This document shows, in pieces, positions 9,301 through 16,400 of a DNA stretch of 51,994 nucleotides. The DNA is from Rhodococcus sp. 06-462-5 (GTDB taxonomy: Bacteria > Actinomycetota > Actinomycetes > Mycobacteriales > Mycobacteriaceae): assembly GCF_002258315.1 (NCBI RefSeq), contig NZ_NOYD01000045.1, positions 1-51,994 on the forward strand. The letters run 5' to 3'. Below the pieces are notes generated by a model that worked only from the letters and a program-made list of their open reading frames with translations, did no database searches and had not been told where the DNA came from. How positions within the stretch are numbered: position 1 is the stretch's first letter; each line of letters opens with the position of its first letter. The position numbers and the translations under genes are program-made.

Positions 9301-11599
9301 CGGTCTCGAGTGCGCGAATGTGCTCGGCCACCAAACGTGCGGCCCTCGCCGTCGTCGCGGGTTGTCCGTCGACGGTGGCGACGATGTCGAGCGCCTCGAC
9401 TGCCTTCTGCTCCTCGCTGCGACGGAACCGGGGCTTCCACTCGATACCGGACTCCAGCGCGCCTGCGAACGCATCCATGGCCGACAGTGCCGCAGGCGAG
9501 CTCGACGAGCACTGCACATCGTGGGCACCGACGTAACGATCGGACGCAGCTGCCGTCTCGACCATCGCGTCGATTCCGCTGACCCGAGACCACAGGTGGG
9601 CGGCCTCGCCGGACAGCACGGAATCGGTCAACCGCGGGTAGGAGCCGTCGAGTTCGACGACCGCTCGCACTCGGGCGGCGAGCTCCTCGCACAGTTGCCT
9701 GATCTCCGAGGACACGCCGGGTTCGACGCCGTCGAGCAACGCCACGAGGTCCGCGGCCTGGGGCGAGAGAGTGTCGATCTGCGCACCTGCACGCTGGCAG
9801 AGCGAGGCGAGTTCGGCCGAATTCGGCAGCATGGTCTCCGGACGCGGCAGTACCTGGCGAGAGCGAAGTTCGCGAGTGCCGTCGGAGCCGGCAATGAGTT
9901 TGCGAAGCTGATCGACCTGTGCACCGTCGAGGGGTGGCCGATCGGCCAGCAGTGGGCCGGGTAGCCACTCGTGGGCACCTTCGGCCGCTTTGACCTTGCG
10001 CACGATGGACGACACGGTGCCGTCGTAACCGTCGGAAACATACTCGTGCACAACGGTTTCGGACTCACGAAGCGCGCTGACACGATCGAGCAGCTCGGCC
10101 CGGCGGGCAAGAGCCGCTGCGCGCTGCGTCGTCAGCGCCTCGATCTTCTGCACCTCACTGGCCTCGTCGAACGAGGTCTTGCGCTCGGCGATCTTCGCGA
10201 CGCTGCGATTGAGCTCGTCCGAACCACCGCGAGAGAGGTCGGTGATGGACACACACAGCTCTTGCAGCTCCGGCGGGAGCTTGTCGCGCAGCACGCGCAA
10301 AGCTTGTGACTTTTCACTAGTGACCAGAACCCTTTGACCGCGCGCCAACAGCCCGGACATGAGGTTGGCGATCGTGTGGGTCTTGCCCGTTCCCGGCGGC
10401 CCCTCGACCACGACGCCGCTGTCACGCCCCAGCCGTTCGATGATCTGCGACTGCTCGGCGTTGGCCGGCAGCGGAAACAGCGGGTCCTCCGCCAGTGCCG
10501 CCGACTCCCCCGCCCCCGTGCGTTCGAGCCACGCCATCCGATCTGCCGGCTCGATGGCATCGACCAGTTGCGCGAGTCCCAGCGGTACCGGGGAGTCGGC
10601 GAACTCGAGGTCGGCGATCATCTGTTCGTAGTACTCGACCAGCGCGAACGAGTCTCGAACGCGGAGAACGAGGGCAGGCGAGACGGTCAGCGTGCGGTCG
10701 TCGTCGATATACGCGAGAGCCCCGGGCGGCCCGAGACGACCGAGCACCTCGATCTCGTGGCGTGGCACCCGCGCCGCCCAGTTCCTCAAGAACTGTTCGA
10801 CGCCGTCCCCGATCGGCGAGCTGACAGTCTCACGCAGTTCCCGAGCCAGCGCGACGGAGCCGGAGGTGTCGAAATCGTCCGACCCGGTCAGCAGCTGGCC
10901 GTCCTCGAGCCTCGGGGTGGTACTCGCGGCGAGGCGAACCAGCAGGTCACCGGTGCGTACGTCCCGTTCGATGCTCGCCGATTGTGTGATCAGGTGAGTG
11001 CGCACGCTGCGCTGCGGATCGGTGTTGCTCGACGTCAACAGGCCGGACGCCACCACGAGCTCGATCGACTCCGGCCGCGACGCGAGCTCCTGCATCATCA
11101 GCTGCAGAGCCTGGTACAGAGCGGCCTGCGGTCGCCGCTCCCGATCCTCCTGCGCCCATTCCTTCCACGATTCGGAGTACTCCTCGAAGGCCTGCTTGAT
11201 CTCGTAGGCCTTGCGGATGTCGAAGTCGGCGTCGGACTCCTGCGCCTCCTCTCGACGGCGGGACGTCACCGAGGATGCGTCGGCCAGCTCGAGCTCGCGG
11301 TAGCGGCTGTCTGCGACGACCTGAGGATCGAGCCAGCCCGATAGCAGCGCCGGCGGCTCGGGCGGCTCGTCGACCGCGATGCGAGGTGCACGGAGCACCA
11401 CACCACCCTGCTTGGCTCGGGGGTCGAGCTGCATGGGAACGTCCCCGGCGTGGACCCACTCGATCTGCATGTGGTCGTCGAAACGCAGCACCGGGTTCGA
11501 GCGCGCCTCGACGATTTCGCGAAGGAAGCGCAGCAGGCGTTGCACCCTGCTCTTGAGCTCGTCGTCGTGTTCACGACCGGTAGCCGCTGCAGCCGTCAC
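6380..11599 (-). CDS. Large SF1 (DNA2/NAM7-like) helicase with Vsr-like nuclease domain
   Basis: This 1739-aa protein starts at GTG 11599 behind GTGGGGA. After an approximately 380-residue N-terminal domain comes a P-loop, EGPPGTGKTHTIANL (about 400-410). A long coiled insertion follows. The helicase core resumes with the Walker B box VDEASQAD (about 1073) and motifs resembling IV-VI (VLQGQSQVDEI, GDERNVVFLS, RRFNVAASRAQDQLW). Residues about 1365-1460 form an MTES_1575/Vsr-type endonuclease-like domain: the charged box AVECDG and then QREQELKRCGWTFWRVRES. The last approximately 280 residues are low-complexity: a Gly/Ser/Thr/Asn repeat and an acidic Ala/Glu/Ser tail ending in a basic TTRRRP. 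Helicase plus Vsr fusions occur in anti-phage and DNA-repair contexts. No defence partner gene is next to it, so the role is open. Confidence 0.85.
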   Translation of the reverse strand: MTAAAATGREHDDELKSRVQRLLRFLREIVEARSNPVLRFDDHMQIEWVHAGDVPMQLDPRAKQGGVVLRAPRIAVDEPPEPPALLSGWLDPQVVADSRYRELELADASSVTSRRREEAQESDADFDIRKAYEIKQAFEEYSESWKEWAQEDRERRPQAALYQALQLMMQELASRPESIELVVASGLLTSSNTDPQRSVRTHLITQSASIERDVRTGDLLVRLAASTTPRLEDGQLLTGSDDFDTSGSVALARELRETVSSPIGDGVEQFLRNWAARVPRHEIEVLGRLGPPGALAYIDDDRTLTVSPALVLRVRDSFALVEYYEQMIADLEFADSPVPLGLAQLVDAIEPADRMAWLERTGAGESAALAEDPLFPLPANAEQSQIIERLGRDSGVVVEGPPGTGKTHTIANLMSGLLARGQRVLVTSEKSQALRVLRDKLPPELQELCVSITDLSRGGSDELNRSVAKIAERKTSFDEASEVQKIEALTTQRAAALARRAELLDRVSALRESETVVHEYVSDGYDGTVSSIVRKVKAAEGAHEWLPGPLLADRPPLDGAQVDQLRKLIAGSDGTRELRSRQVLPRPETMLPNSAELASLCQRAGAQIDTLSPQAADLVALLDGVEPGVSSEIRQLCEELAARVRAVVELDGSYPRLTDSVLSGEAAHLWSRVSGIDAMVETAAASDRYVGAHDVQCSSSSPAALSAMDAFAGALESGIEWKPRFRRSEEQKAVEALDIVATVDGQPATTARAARLVAEHIRALETVQTAAVLLADLTIVVPLDGTRSIRVNNVARIADRLGLVSAVVAARDALVQRLYTISPAAPWIRSLAEAQEIAGAADAIATRIDIDAARAELDALQFAVATRIDAGPSPEGSNLVSALSTADPLELAAAVAAYSQACSEQEDQLLLESMSASLSEVAPALFDLVEDTAGDVEWDELSWQMSKAWAWRRAREWVGEQHHGGLEQQLEAELAAADTDIAYLTTRLAAASAWRNSLQRMTAVEVRALQTYREHISSIGSGAGKYAETYRSAARSAMREAQSAVPAWVMPLSQVLASIPPVPGSFDVVIVDEASQADITSLFLLYLAPRVIVVGDDRQCAPADVPQTGTLEDVFDRLDVYLPDLPEHVRATLTPRSSLFSMLRTRFGQVVRLREHFRSMPEIINWSSQQFYGDSPLVPVRQFGADRLPPLRHTYVRGATVTGKNASLVNRTEAIAIADQIADCLEDSAYDNLTFGVVVLQGQSQVDEIRNELIKRIGIEQWEQRRLRVGTPPDFQGDERNVVFLSMVVAPDQNFATLTANQYKRRFNVAASRAQDQLWLFHSVTVDRLKRADLRNSLLSYVTSVSPAPADPMPVDVSREVRKAPFETLLEQQLWNDLVERGFHVNPGVEVNNRRLALVVTGDSSRLAVECDGDTFLSTPAQRLADLQREQELKRCGWTFWRVRESEYYLDRDAALESLWATLARLGIKPNSVVVDGLESSDGAWTPVPLESSQFDDSGVFETSTYADSPARHESVLSLWTMPRIDIPAEEPAVSEARGADREGSAPKTENGSGTTNGAGVENGSGTANGSGPTNGSGMTNGSGPTNGSGMTNGSGRTNGSAATNGTARPVESSASSRSAMTNGSAPAKDAESDASARVREAEVSSSSATELGETANSTTAPTDRIGEADETVAQDEAGASVEAAELDGSDSAEAQGDSAKETDADSEPSGLEAAEDEDIAEHELPLNGLRGYTTRRRP
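6780..6960 (-). repeat. Degenerate 18/36-bp tandem repeat encoding an NGSG-type array
   Basis: Inside the helicase C-terminal tail, a 36-bp unit occurs almost exactly twice (6831-6866 and 6867-6902), with more degenerate 18-bp half units on both sides. Each half unit encodes NGSG plus two variable residues (MT, PT, TT, RT, AA). The frame stays open throughout, so it yields a flexible glycine/serine linker whose length can change by replication slippage in multiples of six residues. Confidence 0.85.
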
Positions 11600-11820
11600 A
11601 GTTTCCCCACAAATACTCGAATGGTCGTCCGTTTCAGGGACGGTGTTTGCACACCCGGGCCAGACTAGCCGCTGAAAACAAGTTGTTCATCGCGTCCTGA
11701 GAACACAAAATACGTTCTAGTGCTGGGTCACAAAGACCCACTTCGGTCGCTGGATCCCCCACAGCGGACCGACCCGCCCTGACCACGGGTTCTCACCCCG
11801 TCGACCACGACAGGAACCGA

Positions 11821-12423
11821 ATGCGCAAGCTGGTCTACTACATCGCCGTCACTCTCGACGGGTTCATCGCCGCGCCGGACGGCAGCTACGACAGTTTCGT
11901 GGCCGAAGGCGATCACCTCGATGCCATCGTGGCCGAGCTGCCCGAGACGTTGCCGGTGCACGTGCGGGCCATGTTCGGCCTGGACGGTCCGCCCGCTCGA
12001 TTCGACACCCTCGTCATGGGGCGCGAGACGTTGCAACCGGCACTCGACGTCGGGATCGCCAGCCCCTATCCCCACCTGCGCCAGTACGTGTTCTCTCGCA
12101 CCCTCGCCCCGTCGAACGACCCGACCCTCACCGTGGTGAACGACGATCCGATCGGACTCGTCAGGAGCCTCAAAGCCGAGGACTCCGAGCTCGACGTCTG
12201 GATCTGCGGCGGGGGAAACCTCGCCGGTCAACTGCTGCCCGAGATCGACGAGCTGTTCCTCAAGGTCAATCCCGTCGTACTCGGCCGGGGCATCGGCCTG
12301 TTCTCGTCCGGGACGGGTGTCGATCCGTTCCCCGCTCAGCGGTTCGCGCACCTCGAATCGCGCCAGTTCGAGAGCGGAGTGAGATTCACCCGGTTCATCC
12401 GACCGGAAGCTCGCGGAGAATGA
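11821..12423 (+). CDS. RibD C-terminal / dihydrofolate-reductase-fold protein
   Basis: The 200-aa product belongs to the RibD C-terminal domain family (the YyaP/YwjB type of bacterial DHFR-like reductases). It begins with the characteristic strand RKLVYYIAVTLDGFIAAPDG, has the substrate-pocket GRET loop (VMGRETLQPAL, about residue 67) and the NADPH-binding WICGGGNLAGQLLPEID near residue 125. It probably reduces a small NADPH-linked substrate. Dihydrofolate is unlikely to be the physiological one, and many members are uncharacterised. ATG 11821 is preceded by ACAGGA. The tetR gene follows after 14 bases in the same direction, so the regulator may control or be co-expressed with this reductase. 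Confidence 0.88.
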   Translation: MRKLVYYIAVTLDGFIAAPDGSYDSFVAEGDHLDAIVAELPETLPVHVRAMFGLDGPPARFDTLVMGRETLQPALDVGIASPYPHLRQYVFSRTLAPSNDPTLTVVNDDPIGLVRSLKAEDSELDVWICGGGNLAGQLLPEIDELFLKVNPVVLGRGIGLFSSGTGVDPFPAQRFAHLESRQFESGVRFTRFIRPEARGE

Positions 12424-12437
12424 CGTATAAAGACTGA

Positions 12438-13109
12438 ATGCCTGCCGCGCCGGAGTCCGACCCTGTGCTGCCGAATCGGGAGCTGCCGATCACCCCGCGC
12501 GGGCTGCGAACTCGATCCTCGCTCGTGGCGGCCGCCCGTCGAGTCTTCGAGGACAGTGGGTACCTCGACTCCCGGCTGATCGACATCACCAGCGCCGCTC
12601 GATGCTCGGCCGGCACCTTCTACACCTATTTCACCAGCAAGGAAGAGATCCTGGCCGCTGTGCTCGAGCAGGCCAGGGACGACATGCTGCATCCCGGTAC
12701 CGAGCGAGTGAACCCGCACGACGATCCGGTTGCCGTGATCGCCGCCAGCAACCGTGCGTACTTCGAGGCCTACCGACGCAACGCGAAGCTGATGGCGCTG
12801 CTCGAGCAGGTATCGAACATCGATCCCGAGTTCCGACGCCTGCGCCGTGAACGCGCCGATGCCTTCGTCAGGCGCAACGCCCGAAGCATCGAGAGCCTGC
12901 AGAGCCGCGGTCTGGCCGACGCGGAACTCGATCCTCTGCTGGCCTCCCGCGCACTGTCGTCGATGATCAGCAGGCTGGCGTTCAATCACTTCGTCGTCGA
13001 CGCCGCCGACGGCCGTCCGCCCGAGGACTCCGAGGAACTGCTCGCAACGGCCACGAGGCTGTGGGTCAATGCGCTGAGACTGCCGCCTGCGAGCGAGAGC
13101 GACAGGTGA
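12438..13109 (+). CDS. TetR/AcrR family transcriptional regulator
   Basis: This 223-aa protein has an N-terminal TetR helix-turn-helix: RTRSSLVAAARRVFEDSGYLD and then the recognition part DITSAARCSAGTFYTYFTSKEEIL (residues about 28-75). A helical ligand-binding domain follows, with dimerisation helices in the last 60 residues. It probably represses nearby genes and is released by a small hydrophobic ligand. Candidate targets are the upstream DHFR-fold gene and the large carboxylase downstream, whose 5' region contains palindromes. A TATAAA at 12426-12431 just before the ATG could be the -10 of a leaderless tetR transcript, but no good -35 is present. Confidence 0.9.
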   Translation: MPAAPESDPVLPNRELPITPRGLRTRSSLVAAARRVFEDSGYLDSRLIDITSAARCSAGTFYTYFTSKEEILAAVLEQARDDMLHPGTERVNPHDDPVAVIAASNRAYFEAYRRNAKLMALLEQVSNIDPEFRRLRRERADAFVRRNARSIESLQSRGLADAELDPLLASRALSSMISRLAFNHFVVDAADGRPPEDSEELLATATRLWVNALRLPPASESDR

Positions 13110-13137
13110 GGGAGACCGCACTCGGCGACGAGCGAAG

Positions 13138-13163
13138 CAACTCGAGCCGATCGGCTCGAGTTG
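13138..13163. terminator. Perfect 26-bp palindrome after tetR
   Basis: The sequence is CAACTCGAGCCGA followed directly by its exact reverse complement. It starts 28 bases after the tetR stop codon. As RNA it would form a long GC-rich hairpin without a U-tract, which suits an intrinsic-type terminator in actinobacteria. As DNA it could equally be an operator for a dimeric regulator such as the adjacent TetR protein. Confidence 0.5.
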
Positions 13164-13234
13164 TACCCGTCAGTAATGTACTCGTCGGTAGCAACGAAAG
13201 TCGCCGAATGGCGAATTACGCCTCGCGCCAACGC

Positions 13235-13246
13235 TACTCGCGAGTA
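13235..13246. promoter_or_regulatory. Candidate operator palindrome TACTCGCGAGTA
   Basis: This perfect 12-bp palindrome sits within a longer imperfect one (AACG-C-palindrome-C-GTT), about 250 bases upstream of the carboxylase start and about 140 upstream of the candidate -10. Size and symmetry suit a TetR-family operator. Nothing in the sequence proves which protein binds it. Confidence 0.3.
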
Positions 13247-13495
13247 CGTTTGCGAGGTGAACGGAACTCGACAGCCGGTACGCAGCCAAAGTGGTTGCCA
13301 CAGAATATGATTCACTTGTTGGTGATCAATCACACTCACGCCGAACGCCGTTGGCGATGCACAGGGCCTCGTTACCGTTAGAATGAGCCGATCGGAGTGC
13401 CGCACGACGAGCGAGAAAATGGCATGCCCGGCACCAATCCACGTTCCATCGAGTGCACCGACGCGGTGCGCCCACACCGAGCGAAGAGAGATACG

Positions 13496-16400
13496 TTGTT
13501 CAAGCGGATTGCAGTAGTCAACCGAGGCGAGGCAGCAGTACGCCTGATCCGAGCCGTCCGAGAGCTCAACGCCGAACACGATTACGGCATCCGCACCGTA
13601 GCGCTGCACACCGAGGCGGAGAAGCGGGCCATGTTCGTCCGCCAGGCCGACGAAGCGGTCACGCTGCGCAAGCCTGCGCCCGGATCGGCCTACCTCGACT
13701 ACGGCGTCCTCGAGGCCGCCCTGGTCGAGTCCGGTGCCGACGCGGTGTGGGTCGGCTGGGGCTTCGTCGCAGAGGACCCGACGTTCGCCGATCTCGTCGC
13801 CCGCCTGAACATCACCTTCATCGGCCCGTCGGCCGACGCGATGCGTCTGCTCGGTGACAAGGTCGAGGCGAAGATCCTCGCCGAGAAGGTCGGCGTCCCC
13901 GTCGCACCGTGGTCCGGCGGCCCCGTCGAGACCCGCGCCGACGCCAGGCGTCACGCAGCGGCGATCGGCTACCCGCTGATCATCAAGGCCCGCTCGGGTG
14001 GCGGTGGCCGCGGTATCCGCAAGGTCTTCCACGAGGACGAACTCGAACTCTCCCTCGAGCGCACCCAGGGTGAGGCCGAGCGCTCGTTCGGCGACCCCGT
14101 CGTCTTCCTCGAACGGCTCGTCACCGATGCCCGCCACGTCGAGGTTCAGGTCATTGCCGACAGCCACGGCAACGTCTGGGCCCCGGGCGTGCGCGACTGC
14201 TCCATCCAGCGACGCAACCAGAAGGTCATCGAGGAGTCCAGCTCGCCGCTGCTCACCAAGGAGCAGGCCGACCAGCTGCGCACCGCCTCGGCCGAGCTCG
14301 TCAAGGCCGCCGGCTACCAGGGCGCAGGCACCGTCGAGTACCTGTACCAGCCCGAGCAGAAGATCTTCACCTTCCTCGAGGTCAACACCCGACTCCAGGT
14401 CGAGCACCCCATCACCGAATACACCACCGGCATCGATCTGGTGAAGCTGCAGATCCTCGTCGCCGACGGCCAGGCACTGCCCGGCGAATGCCCGCCCGAA
14501 TTCGGCCACGCCGTCGAAGCTCGCCTCAACGCCGAGGACGCCGACAACGGCTTCGCTCCGGCTCCCGGCACCGTCGAACTCCTCAAGTTCCCGCTCGGCA
14601 CCGGCATCCGCGTCGACACCGGCATCGCCCAGGGCGACGTGATCCCGCCCGACTACGACTCGATGGTCGCCAAGGTCATCGCCTGGGGACGTGACCGCAG
14701 CGAAGCGCTGGCGCGGTTGCGCAACGCACTGCGTGAGACCACCGTCGTCATCGACGGCGGCACCACCACCAAGTCGTTCCTGCTGAGCCTGCTCGACCGC
14801 GAGGAAGTCATCTCCGCCTCCGCCGACACCGGCTGGCTCGACCGCACCGAGGCCGGCTCCCAGGTGGGCCCGACGGCCGTTGCCGACATCGCCATCGTCG
14901 CCGCAGCCATCGATGCCTACGACGCCGAGGAAGGCCGCGAGCGCACCGCGTTCCTCAACTCCGCCCGCGGCGGCCGTCCACGCGCCACCCACGCCATCGG
15001 CCGCACGGTCGAACTGAACTACCAGGGGCAGGCCTACAAGCTCGAGGTCGGCCAGACCGGCACGCACCGCTACAGCATCGACGGTGACGGCATCGGAGAC
15101 CTTCAGGTCGACGTCGAACGCCTCGGCACGTACGAGAGCCGGCTGGTGATCGGCGACCGTCGATACCAGGTGGTCACCGTCGCCGGAGCCGCGCACTTCC
15201 TCGTCGAGGTCGACGGCATCAGCCACCAGATCTCGCAGGACGAGGCCGGGTTGGTCCGCGCACCGGCTCCCGCCGTCGTCGTTGCCGTGCCCGTTGCCAT
15301 CGGCGACGAGGTCGAAGCGGGACAGACACTCGTCGTCCTCGAATCGATGAAGATGGAAACCGCCGTCCGGTCCCCCTACGCGGGCACCGTGCGTGAGGTA
15401 CTGGCCTCGGTCAACGGACAGGTCGACGCCGGAGCGGCACTGCTGCGCGTAGATCAGGCCGGTGAGCAGAAGGTCTCCGAGCAAGCGCCGCGCGTGCAGT
15501 TCCGCGGTATCGACGACGCCGAGCAGCGTTCACCGCAGCGTCGCGCACTGGACCGACTCGACGAACTCGCCGCCCTCATCACCGGCTTCGACGTCAGCGG
15601 AGCTCGGGCTCGAAACCTGTTGTCCACCTACGAGACTCTGCGTGCCGACGTGCCGCGCAACGATTCGGGACTGGTCTCGGCCGAGCTGGATCTGCTCAAC
15701 ACCTTCGCCGACATCTGCGAGCTCTCCCGCAACCGGCCGACGATGGACGAGGAGAGCACCGACGAACGCGTCCACTCCCCTCGCGAGCACTTCCACTCGT
15801 TCCTGCACTCGCTCGACGCAGACGTTCAGGGGCTCCCGGATTCGTTCCGCACCAAGCTCACTCGCGCACTCGCGCACTACGATGCCGCCATCGACGAGGG
15901 CCGTACCCCCGAACTCGAAGAAGCCGTCTACCGCGTCTTCCTGGCACTGCAGCGCATGGAGAACCAGGTTCCGGTCATCGCGGCCCTGCTCGGCCACTGG
16001 CTCAGCGACTGCTCGGCACAGCCCGAGGCCACCCCGGCCATGGCCGAGGTACTCGAGCGACTCATCGGTGCCACCCAGGCCCGCTACCCCGTCATCGGCG
16101 ACGTCGCCCGCAACCTACGCTTCCGGCTGTTCGACGAGCCACAGATCCGCAGTGCACGCGAGAAGATCTACGACGGAGTCCGCGGCAGCCTGCAGTACCT
16201 CGCCGAGAATCCCGACGCAGCCGACTACTCGGCGCGCATCGCAGCTCTCGTCGCCACCCCGGAACCGCTGATCGAGCTACTGGCACAACGGATCACCGAT
16301 CCCGGTGCCCTGCTCGAAGTGATCACTCGCCAGTACTACGAGATCCGCACCCTCGAAGACGTCAAGGCCTTCGACCGCGACGGCAGGCACTTCGTCACCG

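Larger units (their letters stand above)
13110..13495. other. Intergenic region between tetR and the carboxylase
   Basis: This stretch of nearly 390 bases contains no convincing gene. It holds a perfect 26-bp palindrome (13138-13163), a second 12-bp palindrome (13235-13246), and a TAGAAT hexamer at 13379-13384 that could be the -10 of the carboxylase promoter. The carboxylase frame is open from GTG 13397, but the protein-like sequence begins at TTG 13496. Confidence 0.45.

Noticed and set aside
8555..9964. A 469-codon plus-strand frame inside the helicase gene
   Set aside because: The composition is rich in Arg, Gly and His as in shadows, and it lacks motifs. The minus-strand helicase explains this region.
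11600..11820. A LexA box at GAACACAAAATACGTTC
   Set aside because: The half sites are nine bases apart instead of the required four, so it does not fit the SOS consensus.
12986..15484. An 832-codon open frame on the minus strand opposite the carboxylase
   Set aside because: It has no ribosome site or family motif and runs antisense to strongly supported biotin-carboxylase sequence. Such long antisense frames arise from extreme third-position G/C bias.
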